This document shows positions 39,135 through 47,775 of a stretch of DNA of 64,000 nt, piece after piece. Position 1 is the stretch's first letter. The number at the start of each line of letters is the position of its first letter. The translations under genes and the position numbers were made by a program. The DNA comes from Parahoeflea halophila (GTDB lineage: Bacteria > Pseudomonadota > Alphaproteobacteria > Rhizobiales > Rhizobiaceae): positions 846,836 to 910,835 of the forward strand of contig NZ_OCPC01000001.1 of the NCBI RefSeq assembly GCF_900220985.1, read 5' to 3'. The notes under the pieces were generated by a model. That model was not told where the DNA came from and made no database searches. It saw only the letters and a list, made by a program, of their open reading frames with translations.

Positions 39135-39221
39135 GCGTGTTCTCCTCTGGGCTCGAACGCAGGGCGTGACCTTATGGCTGGACACTGTCACTGCGGGCCA
39201 ACGTGGCTAAAAAAGTTACGT

Positions 39222-39234
39222 TGACAATTTGTCA
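39222..39234. promoter_or_regulatory. Palindrome in the dctP/hydantoinase divergent promoter region
   Basis: TGACAATTTGTCA is a perfect 6+1+6 inverted repeat between the divergent dctP and hydantoinase genes. It overlaps a plus-strand TTGACA (39221-39226). It is a good candidate operator for the MarR-type regulator at 35649-36212, but this is positional inference only. Confidence 0.45.
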
Positions 39235-39295
39235 GCGTTTTGTGAAAAGATCAATACAAATATTCACACCGCACGCCGGGCGCAGGGAGACAGCT

Positions 39296-42200
39296 ATGAC
39301 AAACTCCGAACTCTGGGACTTCTGGATCGATCGCGGCGGCACCTTTACGGATGTGGTCGGCCGCGCGCCCGATGGCACCCTGCACCAGCGCAAACTGCTG
39401 TCGGAAAACCCCGAAGCCTATTCCGACGCCGCCATCCAGGGCATTCGCGATCTGCTCGGCATCGATCAGGAAACTCCGATCCCGGCCTCGCGTGTCGGCC
39501 ACGTCAAGATGGGCACCACGGTTGCCACCAATGCGCTGCTTGAGCGCAAGGGCGACCGGACGCTTCTCGTCATCACCAGGGGGTTCCGCGACGCACTTCG
39601 CATCGCCTACCAGGCCCGGCCCGACATCTTCGCCAAGGAAATCATCCTGCCCGAGCAGCTCTACGAGCGCGTCATCGAGGTGGACGAACGCACCATGGCC
39701 GACGGCAAGGCGGTCCGCGGCCCGGGTCTCGAAGCGCTGGAGCCCGAACTCGCCAAAGCCCATGCCGACGGCATTGATTCCGTCGCCGTGGTGCTGATGC
39801 ATTCTTGGCAGAACGCCATCCACGAAATCATCGTCGAGGACGCCTGCAAGCGCGCCGGCTTTTCGCAGATCTCCGTCAGTCACCAGGTCTCGCCGCTGGC
39901 CAAGCTCGTCGGCCGGGGCGACACAACCGTGGTCGACGCCTATCTCTCACCGATCCTCAGGCGCTATGTCGACCGCGTTGCCGGCGTGCTCGGCGCCACG
40001 CCCTCGGGCGAGCCCGGCCCCACGCTTCAGTTCATGATGTCGTCGGGCGGCCTCACCGCAGCCGACATGTTCCGCGGCAAGGACGCCATTCTGTCCGGTC
40101 CCGCCGGCGGCGTCGTCGGTATGGTCGAGACCGCAGCGCTGGCCGGCTTCGACAAGGTCATCGGCTTCGACATGGGCGGCACGTCGACCGACGTCGCCCA
40201 TTATGACGGTGACTACGAGCGCGCCTTCGACACCGAAGTCGCCGGCGTCCGCATCCGGGCCCCGATGATGCGCATCCACACCGTCGCCGCCGGCGGCGGT
40301 TCGATCCTGCATGCCGGTGAAGGCCGGTTCCGCGCCGGCCCGGATTCCGCAGGCGCCAATCCCGGCCCGACCTGCTACCGACGTGGCGGGCCGCTGACGG
40401 TGACCGACGCCAACGTCATGCTCGGCAAGCTGCAGCCCGATTTCTTCCCGGCCATCTTCGGTCCCGACCAGAACCAGCCGCTTGATACGGACGCGGTGCG
40501 CCAGGCATTCGAGGCGCTGGCTGCGGATGAGCCCGGCAAGACGGCCGAGGAAATCGCAGAAGGATTTGTTACCATTGCGGTCGAGAACATGGCCAATGCC
40601 ATCAAGAAGATCTCGGTTCAGCGCGGTTACGACGTCACCCGTTACCTGCTCAACTGCTTCGGCGGCGCCGGCGGCCAGCATGCCTGCCTGGTGGCCGACG
40701 CCCTAGGCATGGAATCGATCCTGATCCACCCCTTCTCCGGCCTTCTCTCAGCCTACGGCATCGGCTTGGCAAGCGTTTTTGCCAGCCGCCAGCAGGCGCT
40801 GATCAAGCCGCTGTCGGAAGACAGCCGCGTCGATGTCAAACTGCTCATCGACGTTCTGTGCAAGGGGGTCTTCGAGGAACTGGCCACCCAGGGCGTGCCC
40901 GATGACGCCATCAGCTGGCGTCCGATGTTGCAGCTGCGCTATGACGGCACCGACACCACCATCCCGGTGGCGTTTTCGGATTTCGATTTCGACGCGGCAC
41001 GCAACGAGTTCGAAGCTGCACACAAGGCCCAGTTCGGCTTTGTCTATGACAACAAGACCATCATCATCGAGGCCATCTCGGTGGAAGGCATCGACGACCG
41101 TCAGGACAATCGCACCGAGCCGGAGCACCTGATGACGACGATGGACCCGGACGGCGGCGAAACCCGCCGGATCTATTCGAACGGCGAATGGCGCGACGCC
41201 ATGGTGATCCGCCGTGATAGCCTGCGTCCCGGCCACCGCATTGCCGGCCCTGCCCTGATCATCGAGCCCAACCAGACCATCGTCATCGAGCCCGGTTGGG
41301 AAGCGAAGATCAACAAGTTCGACCATGTTGTGCTGACCCGCTACGAAAAACTCGAACGCGCGCTCGCCATCGGCGCCGATCAGGCCGACCCGATCATGCT
41401 CGAGGTTTTCAACAACCTGTTCATGTCGATCGCCGAACAGATGGGCGTGACGCTGCAGAACACCGCCTATTCGGTCAACATCAAGGAGCGGCTCGATTTC
41501 TCCTGCGCCGTGTTTGACCGCAACGGCGCCCTTGTCGCCAATGCCCCGCACATGCCGGTGCATCTCGGCTCGATGGACCGCTCGGTCGAAACCGTCATCC
41601 GCCTCAATCAGGGCGACATTCATCCCGGTGATGTCTTTGCGCTCAACGCGCCCTACAATGGCGGCACCCACCTGCCCGACATCACAGTCGTCACTCCGGT
41701 CTTCTCCGATGACGGCAGCGAGATCCTGTTCTGGGCGGCCTCGCGCGGCCACCATGCCGATGTCGGCGGCACCGCACCCGGCTCCATGACCCCGCTCGCC
41801 ACCACCGTGGATGAGGAAGGCGTGCTGATCGACAATTTCCGCATCGTGGAGCGCGGCCGGTTCCGTGAGAAGGAACTTGTCGAGCTTCTCACCAACCACC
41901 CCTACCCGGTCCGCAACGTCACCCAGAACGTCGCCGACCTGAAGGCCCAGATCGCCGCCAACGAAAAGGGCGTTGCCGATCTTCGCAAGATGGTGTCCGA
42001 TTTCGGGCTCGACGTGGTCGAAGCCTACATGGGACACGTCCAGGACAATGCTGCAGAAAGTGTCGCCCGGGTAATCGAGACCCTTTCCGATTGCGAATAC
42101 GATTACCCGACCGACACCGGCCAGGTGATCAGGGTGAAGATCTCGGTCGATCGCGACAAGCGTGAGGCGACCGTCGATTTCACCGGCACCTCGGACGCGA

Positions 42201-42928
42201 TGGAAAACAACTTCAACGCGCCCGAACCGGTAGCCCGCGCAGCCGTGCTCTACTGCTTCCGGGTTATGGTGGAAAAGCCGATCCCGATGAATGCCGGTTG
42301 CCTCAGGCCGATCCGCATCATCATCCCCGAGGGCTCGATGCTCAAACCGGCCTACCCGCGCGCCGTCGTAGCCGGCAATGTCGAGACCTCGCAGCACGTC
42401 ACCAATGCGCTCTTCGGCGCACTCGGCGCGCTGGCCAACAGCCAGGGCACAATGAACAACCTGACCTTCGGCAACGACAAGTACCAGTACTACGAAACCA
42501 TCTGCTCGGGCTCGCCCGCCGGCTACGAGAATTCGGGCCGTGGCTTCGAGGGCACATCCGGCGTGCATGTCCACATGACCAATTCGCGGCTCACCGACCC
42601 GGAAATCCTCGAAATGCGGTTTCCTGTCGAACTCGAGGATTTCCACATCCGCGAGGGCTCCGGCGGCACCGGGCGATTCAGCGCCGGCAACGGCACCAGG
42701 CGCACCATCCGTTTTCTCGAGCGCATGGATCTCGCCATCCTGTCGTCGCACCGCAACCGCCCGCCGCTTGGCATCGATGGTGGTGGGGAAGGCCAGGTCG
42801 GCAAAACCGAGATCCGCCGCCGCGATGGAAGCATCGAGACGCTGAAAGCGTGCGACCAGACCGTGCTTGAGGCCGGCGAGGCGGTGATCCTGACGACGCC
42901 GACAGCCGGTGGCGCGGGCAAGGCCTGA
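39296..42928 (+). CDS. Fused hydantoinase/oxoprolinase (HyuA-HyuB, 5-oxoprolinase-like)
   Basis: A 1210-residue ATP-dependent cyclic amide hydrolase. Residues 1 to about 690 are HyuA-like (actin-fold nucleotide site RGGTFTDVV near the start, then [16 protein letters not shown]); residues from about 697 on are HyuB-like, beginning [20 protein letters not shown] and containing [20 protein letters not shown] and the ending region [15 protein letters not shown]. Single-chain fusion is the architecture of 5-oxoprolinase, while N-methylhydantoinases and acetophenone carboxylases are usually split, so 5-oxoproline or a related lactam/hydantoin is the best guess. The ATG at 39296 has GGGAG 7 bases upstream. 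The adjacent TRAP operon probably supplies the substrate. Confidence 0.9.
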   Translation: MTNSELWDFWIDRGGTFTDVVGRAPDGTLHQRKLLSENPEAYSDAAIQGIRDLLGIDQETPIPASRVGHVKMGTTVATNALLERKGDRTLLVITRGFRDALRIAYQARPDIFAKEIILPEQLYERVIEVDERTMADGKAVRGPGLEALEPELAKAHADGIDSVAVVLMHSWQNAIHEIIVEDACKRAGFSQISVSHQVSPLAKLVGRGDTTVVDAYLSPILRRYVDRVAGVLGATPSGEPGPTLQFMMSSGGLTAADMFRGKDAILSGPAGGVVGMVETAALAGFDKVIGFDMGGTSTDVAHYDGDYERAFDTEVAGVRIRAPMMRIHTVAAGGGSILHAGEGRFRAGPDSAGANPGPTCYRRGGPLTVTDANVMLGKLQPDFFPAIFGPDQNQPLDTDAVRQAFEALAADEPGKTAEEIAEGFVTIAVENMANAIKKISVQRGYDVTRYLLNCFGGAGGQHACLVADALGMESILIHPFSGLLSAYGIGLASVFASRQQALIKPLSEDSRVDVKLLIDVLCKGVFEELATQGVPDDAISWRPMLQLRYDGTDTTIPVAFSDFDFDAARNEFEAAHKAQFGFVYDNKTIIIEAISVEGIDDRQDNRTEPEHLMTTMDPDGGETRRIYSNGEWRDAMVIRRDSLRPGHRIAGPALIIEPNQTIVIEPGWEAKINKFDHVVLTRYEKLERALAIGADQADPIMLEVFNNLFMSIAEQMGVTLQNTAYSVNIKERLDFSCAVFDRNGALVANAPHMPVHLGSMDRSVETVIRLNQGDIHPGDVFALNAPYNGGTHLPDITVVTPVFSDDGSEILFWAASRGHHADVGGTAPGSMTPLATTVDEEGVLIDNFRIVERGRFREKELVELLTNHPYPVRNVTQNVADLKAQIAANEKGVADLRKMVSDFGLDVVEAYMGHVQDNAAESVARVIETLSDCEYDYPTDTGQVIRVKISVDRDKREATVDFTGTSDAMENNFNAPEPVARAAVLYCFRVMVEKPIPMNAGCLRPIRIIIPEGSMLKPAYPRAVVAGNVETSQHVTNALFGALGALANSQGTMNNLTFGNDKYQYYETICSGSPAGYENSGRGFEGTSGVHVHMTNSRLTDPEILEMRFPVELEDFHIREGSGGTGRFSAGNGTRRTIRFLERMDLAILSSHRNRPPLGIDGGGEGQVGKTEIRRRDGSIETLKACDQTVLEAGEAVILTTPTAGGAGKA

Positions 42929-43069
42929 GTCTCATCAGCGCCGCGCATCCAGTTGGATGCGCAAAGGCGACTGTAAGCATTGCAATGGTGGCCTGTCAGA
43001 GCCCGCCCCTGAGATCGGCAGCCATTACCGGGGCGGATCGGACCGGCAACCGCCCGGGCCGTACCGTGG

Positions 43070-44671
43070 TCAGGCGGTTCTGAGCAACGCCAGTGCCGAC
43101 CGGGCAATTGGTGCCGGATCGTCGGCCGCCATGGGAAAGCGGGCTGCCTGAAGCGTGCAGAACCGCGGCCCGGCAAACTTGCCCTGCACGTGCTCCGCTC
43201 CAGCGTCGCACGCGCATTTGAGATCTTCAAGGCTGTCGACACCGCTCAACGTCACAGGCGTTTCGACAGTAGAGGCAAGTTGCAGGAGCAGTGTCAGCAT
43301 CTGCACAAGCCGCCCTTCGCCGGCGATCTTTCTGATCCCGGCGAGATCGAGATGGACGCGGTCGACCGGGAATGCACGTGTCATCGACAGTCCCGCAATG
43401 CTCGCCGCAAGCTCGCTCACGGAAATCTTTACACCCTTCTCCCGCAGCCGCTCGAGATTGCCGAGCACGATGGCGCCGTCGGTGCTGGTCGCATTGGACT
43501 GGACGACCAGTACCAGGCGGTCCGGATCGAAGTCAGCAGCCTCGATCGCCGCGATCACCGAAGCCGCAAAGCCCGGGTCGCGGAGCTGCAGCGCATAGAC
43601 CGGCAGGATGATGTCCGCCTTTTCCGGCCAGCCGCTGGCATCCGCGAGCGCCCGTTCAAGCATCCATTTGCCTAGCGGCAGGATCAGCCCGCTACTCTCT
43701 GCCGTCGCCATGAATTGGGACTGAACGAGGTCTCCCTCCTCGGGGTGGGTCCAGCGCAGCTCCACGGTAAATCCGCTGATCGACAGCGTGCCGGCCCTCA
43801 ATACCGGCCGGAAGTCGACATGGAATTCTCCCTTGTCCACTCCGGCGCGCATCTCTGCTTCTCTCCGGAGCCGCTTCTGCTGCTCGCTGTCCATGTCGCG
43901 GGTGAAGAAGCTGTGGCTTGACCCTGGCCTTTCCTTGGCATGGTAAAGCGCAAGATCTGCGCGTTTGAGCAATTCCGAGAGCGTCGCCACACTGGCGTCC
44001 GAGACCGCAATGCCGATACTGCCGTCGGTGTCGATCACCCCGAGCGGACTTTCCACCGGACGAAACACGAAAGCTGCCAGACCTTCGCAGAAGTTTGAGA
44101 TCGTTTCGGTACCCGGCGCCCTTTCCCACAGCAGCACGAACTCGTCGCCGCCCAGCCGGTAAACCCGCTGACCCGGCTTGCAGTAACTCAGCAACCGGTC
44201 CGCGAGTGTCTTGAGCACCAAGTCGCCTGCGACGTGCCCCATTGTGTCATTGATGGATTTGAAGCGATCCAGATCGAACAGCAGCAGCGCGGCCGGCGCA
44301 GCGTTACCGGTCTTGTTGCGGATGATCCGCTGCACGTCCTCGTTCAGCGCGTGACGATTGCGCAAACCGGTCAGACTGTCGTGGTAGGCTGCCTGGCGCA
44401 ACTGTTCGGTTGCGGCCCGTTCGCTTCGGATCTGACGCGCCAGACGGTCATGGCGATAGCCAAGACCGGCAACCAGAATGGTGACCCCAAGCGAGGCGGC
44501 AATCGCGGCCAGCCCGAAGGGACTGGCAAGAAATTCATACCCCCCATGCGCCAGGCCGGCACCAAAAATCATCTCATACGCACTGGCAGCCAGCAGGGTG
44601 ACCAGAGCAATTGCCAAACCAGCGATTGCATATCGCTTGCATGCGTTTGGCACATACGATTTCAGCATCAT
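43070..44671 (-). CDS. GGDEF protein with degenerate EAL domain
   Basis: A 533-residue inner-membrane signalling protein. Two N-terminal helices (about 12-33 and 52-71) flank a short periplasmic loop. The GGDEF domain is intact (LLFDLDRFKSINDTMGH, GGDEF at 174-178), so it is a likely diguanylate cyclase. The C-terminal domain follows the EAL fold, but the EAL tripeptide is replaced (GFTVELRW at about 301-307) and the DDFG loop is replaced by SELAASIAG near residue 415, so phosphodiesterase activity is unlikely; it may bind c-di-GMP or a partner. The ATG at 44671 has AGGAG 8 bases upstream; a second ATG follows directly. Confidence 0.9.
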   Translation of the reverse strand: MMLKSYVPNACKRYAIAGLAIALVTLLAASAYEMIFGAGLAHGGYEFLASPFGLAAIAASLGVTILVAGLGYRHDRLARQIRSERAATEQLRQAAYHDSLTGLRNRHALNEDVQRIIRNKTGNAAPAALLLFDLDRFKSINDTMGHVAGDLVLKTLADRLLSYCKPGQRVYRLGGDEFVLLWERAPGTETISNFCEGLAAFVFRPVESPLGVIDTDGSIGIAVSDASVATLSELLKRADLALYHAKERPGSSHSFFTRDMDSEQQKRLRREAEMRAGVDKGEFHVDFRPVLRAGTLSISGFTVELRWTHPEEGDLVQSQFMATAESSGLILPLGKWMLERALADASGWPEKADIILPVYALQLRDPGFAASVIAAIEAADFDPDRLVLVVQSNATSTDGAIVLGNLERLREKGVKISVSELAASIAGLSMTRAFPVDRVHLDLAGIRKIAGEGRLVQMLTLLLQLASTVETPVTLSGVDSLEDLKCACDAGAEHVQGKFAGPRFCTLQAARFPMAADDPAPIARSALALLRTA

Positions 44672-44911
44672 GCTAAAAACTCCTGTTCCGGGAGCCACAA
44701 TGCACCGTGATGGCTTAACAAAAAGTCACCTGCAAAATCTGAGGGTAAATATTTGGTTTAACGCGTTACTCAATTTTTAAGAATTTGCCACTAAACACGG
44801 ATTATAATCCCGTTTTGGTGCAGCAAGAAGCTGACACAGGCGGGAGGCGAGCCGGCGCGAACCCGGCACAAGATCCTGTTTTCACTCGAAGATTCGCCAG
44901 AAGTCCAATCC

Positions 44912-45841
44912 ATGTCTAGCCGCCAGACCGCTCCGACAAAATATTTTTCATTGCGCAAGCTGGCACCCCAGGCAGACCCCACTTCGTCGCGACCTCCCGC
45001 GCGCAGGCCGGGGAACCTTCCCGCAGTCCTGGTCTCCCTCGCAATCGGCCTGACCGGTTGCAGTTCCGGCAGCCTTGAGGACGGTCTCCAGCCGATCGGC
45101 GCTGCCAAGAGCGCCGCTTCAACCATAAAACCCGACGTCAAGAAGCTGCCACCCCCTGGCGATGGCCGCTACGGCGACAGAAAGCCTGTCGATTTCGGCA
45201 AGAACCATCCCGACCGCTATCCCGTCCACGGGATTGACGTGTCCAAATGGCAGGGTGACATCGACTGGAACCAGGTCCGCAAGGCCGGCGTCGCCTTCAT
45301 CAAGGCGACCGAGGGCGGTGATCACAATGACAGCCGTTTTTCCGAGTACTGGCGCAGCGCCCGCGCGGTCGGCATTCCCCACGCGCCCTATCACTTCTAC
45401 TATTTCTGCCGCCCGGCGCGTGAACAGGCAGCCTGGTTCATCGCCAATGTGCCGCGCGAATCCGTCCAGATGCCTCCGGTGCTTGACGTCGAGTGGAACC
45501 ACGCGTCCAAGACCTGTACCACCCGCCCCGACCCGGAAACCGTGCGCGCCGAAATGAAAATCTGGATGGACATCGTCGGACGTCACTTCGGCAAACGGCC
45601 GATCATCTACACCCCGGTCGACTTCCACCGTGAAAACCTCGACGGCCATTTTCAGGGCTACCAGTTCTGGCTGCGCTCCGTCGCCGCCCACCCGCAGGAC
45701 ATCTATCCCAACCACCCCTGGACGTTCTGGCAATACACAGGCACCGGCATGATGCCCGGCATCAAGGGCGATACCGACATCAACGCCTTCGCCGGCAGCA
45801 AGAGCCAATGGCAGGAATGGCTGCAGAAATACGCGCGCTAG
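44912..45841 (+). CDS. GH25 muramidase (lysozyme), predicted lipoprotein
   Basis: A 309-residue glycoside hydrolase family 25 enzyme, which hydrolyses the MurNAc-GlcNAc beta-1,4 bond. A hydrophobic segment ending in LTGC (cysteine near residue 50) suggests lipid anchoring after an unusually long charged N-terminus of about 38 residues; a start further in would give a more normal signal but no ATG is placed there. Catalytic motifs are GIDVSKWQGDIDW, IKATEGG, and PVLDVEWN containing the acid pair. WTFWQYTGTGMMPGIKG is the usual C-terminal signature. It stands alone between two unrelated genes. Confidence 0.92.
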   Translation: MSSRQTAPTKYFSLRKLAPQADPTSSRPPARRPGNLPAVLVSLAIGLTGCSSGSLEDGLQPIGAAKSAASTIKPDVKKLPPPGDGRYGDRKPVDFGKNHPDRYPVHGIDVSKWQGDIDWNQVRKAGVAFIKATEGGDHNDSRFSEYWRSARAVGIPHAPYHFYYFCRPAREQAAWFIANVPRESVQMPPVLDVEWNHASKTCTTRPDPETVRAEMKIWMDIVGRHFGKRPIIYTPVDFHRENLDGHFQGYQFWLRSVAAHPQDIYPNHPWTFWQYTGTGMMPGIKGDTDINAFAGSKSQWQEWLQKYAR

Positions 45842-45912
45842 AAAGCGCCTTGTTTCACCATACTGCACCGCCCTAAGCTTTGAGCACGTGATGCCACACA
45901 GAGGAGGGTTCA

Positions 45913-46437
45913 TTGCACGGTCTTGAAATCCGCGACAGCCGGGACAGCGATCTGCCTGCTATCGAGAGCCTCTATCCGCGCGCCTTTCCGGACGAGGATC
46001 TTCTGCCGCTGGTCCGGACGTTGCTTGCAGGAGAACCCGGCATCCTCTCGCTGGTGGCAATCGGCGGTGGTCCACTGGCAGGCCACATCCTTTTCACTCC
46101 CGGCGCGATCACTGGCAGCGAGTCCCGTGCCGCCCTGCTGGCGCCGCTCGCCGTCGCGCCCGAATGGCAGAGGCAGGGTGTCGGTACCGCCCTGATCCGG
46201 GAAGGGCTGAGCCGGCTGAAACAGGACGGCGTGGCACAGGTCTATGTGCTCGGTGATCCTGCCTATTACGGGCGGAGCGGCTTCAGTCAGGAAACCGGCG
46301 TCACCCCGCCCTATCCCCTGCTCGAGGAGTACCGCGATGCCTGGCAATCACTCAGCTCGGGCTCCGTTCCGCCGCCAGGTCAGGGAAAGCTGATGCTCCC
46401 GGACGCCTGGATGCAGCCGGCGCTGTGGGGGCCGTGA
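45913..46437 (+). CDS. GNAT N-acetyltransferase (YhbS-like)
   Basis: A 174-residue acyl-CoA-dependent acetyltransferase. The GNAT acetyl-CoA loop is VAPEWQRQGVGTALIREGL (about 88-106), and GDPAYYGRSGFSQETG is the signature of the YhbS-like subgroup, whose substrates are unknown. The start is a TTG at 45913, because GAGGAGGG lies 4-11 bases upstream and the encoded HGLEIRDSRDSDLPAI aligns with family N-termini. No ATG fits. Confidence 0.9.
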   Translation: MHGLEIRDSRDSDLPAIESLYPRAFPDEDLLPLVRTLLAGEPGILSLVAIGGGPLAGHILFTPGAITGSESRAALLAPLAVAPEWQRQGVGTALIREGLSRLKQDGVAQVYVLGDPAYYGRSGFSQETGVTPPYPLLEEYRDAWQSLSSGSVPPPGQGKLMLPDAWMQPALWGP

Positions 46438-46587
46438 TCACAGCCGCCTCCCAACTCCGAATTCAGGCTCGAAGCCGCATTAACACCATTGCCTGTGGTC
46501 GTGAGCGGCTGAATATGCTCGGATCACACCATATCATTGCCATAAATCTGGGGTGCCTTCTCCACCCCTTCAGGAGTTGACGCCATC

Positions 46588-47775
46588 ATGAAACGCACCT
46601 TTCGATTTGCCCTTTTGATTTCAACCATCTTCGCCACCCCTGCCCTTGCCCAGGCGCCCGCCTGCGGCGGCAATTTCGCCCAGTTTCTCCAAGGCGTGCA
46701 AGCCGAGGCGATGGCCAAGGGCATCAGCGGCGAGGTCGCAACCCGTGCGCTGCGCAATGCCTCGATCGACAACAAGGTGCTCTCGCGTGACCGCGCCCAG
46801 GGCGTGTTCCGCCAGACTTTTCTCGAATTTTCCAGACGCTCGGTCAGCTCCAACCGCATGCAGGTCGGCGCAAAAAAGATGAAGCAATACGCCAACACCT
46901 TCGCCCGCGCCGAGGCCGAGTATGGCGTGCCTGCCGCCGTCATCACCGCCTTCTGGGGGCTGGAAACCGATTTCGGCGCCGTCCAGGGCGATTTCAACAC
47001 CATGAATGCCTTGGCGACACTGGCGCATGACTGCCGCCGGCCCGAGCTGTTCCGGCCGCAGCTGATCGCCGCCATCGAGATGGTCGGCCACGGCGATCTC
47101 GACCCGAACGCAACCACCGGCGCTTGGGCCGGCGAGATCGGCCAGGTGCAGATGCTGCCCCGCGACATCATCGAATTCGGCGTCGATGGAGACGGTGACG
47201 GCCATGTCAATCTGAAGACTTCGTCCGAAGACGCGATCATGACCGCCGCGCGTTTCATCAAGTCGCTGGGCTGGCGCGCCGGGGAACCCTGGTTTGCCGA
47301 AGTCAAAGTGCCATCGGGCAATTTTCCCTATGAAAAATCAGGCCTCAATAGCGACATGACACTGAACGACTGGACCGCGCTCGGCGTCACTTTCCCCAAC
47401 GGCGTGCCCACCTCGCAGAACCTGCCCGCCGACCTGCTCTTCCCGCAGGGGCGCAACGGACCTGCCTTTCTGGCCTTTCCGAATTTCTCGATCTATCTCG
47501 AATGGAACCAGAGCTTCATCTACACGACTTCGGCCGCCTATTTCGCCACAAGGCTGGCCGGCGCCAAGCCCTATGATGCCGGCAATCCCGGAAACGGCCT
47601 TGACGACGGCGCCATGAAACAGCTGCAGCAAAAGCTTCAGGCCCGTGGTCATGATGTCGGCAAGATCGACGGCATTCTCGGCGGCGGCACCCGCGCAGCC
47701 GTCCGCGCCGAACAGCTCCGTCTCGGCCTGCCCGCCGATGGCTGGCCGGATCAGTCCCTGCTCAACCAGCTCTAG
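46588..47775 (+). CDS. Lytic murein transglycosylase, MltB family, with peptidoglycan-binding domain
   Basis: A 395-residue periplasmic enzyme with a Sec signal peptide (cleavage after ATPALAQ). The SLT_2 domain has the catalytic glutamate in FWGLETDFGAVQGDFN and the MltB motif GAWAGEIGQVQMLPRDI, and calcium-like DGDGDGHVN follows. Residues about 335-395 form a PG_binding_1 domain (LQQKLQARGHDVGKIDGILG). It cleaves glycan strands non-hydrolytically. AGGAGTT lies upstream of the ATG. Its TAG stop shares bases with the stop of the convergent antiporter gene. Confidence 0.95.
   Translation: MKRTFRFALLISTIFATPALAQAPACGGNFAQFLQGVQAEAMAKGISGEVATRALRNASIDNKVLSRDRAQGVFRQTFLEFSRRSVSSNRMQVGAKKMKQYANTFARAEAEYGVPAAVITAFWGLETDFGAVQGDFNTMNALATLAHDCRRPELFRPQLIAAIEMVGHGDLDPNATTGAWAGEIGQVQMLPRDIIEFGVDGDGDGHVNLKTSSEDAIMTAARFIKSLGWRAGEPWFAEVKVPSGNFPYEKSGLNSDMTLNDWTALGVTFPNGVPTSQNLPADLLFPQGRNGPAFLAFPNFSIYLEWNQSFIYTTSAAYFATRLAGAKPYDAGNPGNGLDDGAMKQLQQKLQARGHDVGKIDGILGGGTRAAVRAEQLRLGLPADGWPDQSLLNQL

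Noticed and set aside
40748-42751. 667-codon minus-strand frame antisense to the hydantoinase gene
   Set aside because: Mirrors the coding frame of a clearly real gene; no ribosome binding site or recognisable domain.
42929-43069. Inverted CCGCCCC/GGGGCGG between hydantoinase and GGDEF genes
   Set aside because: Seven pairs with a 20-base loop and no T-tract; likely chance in GC-rich DNA.
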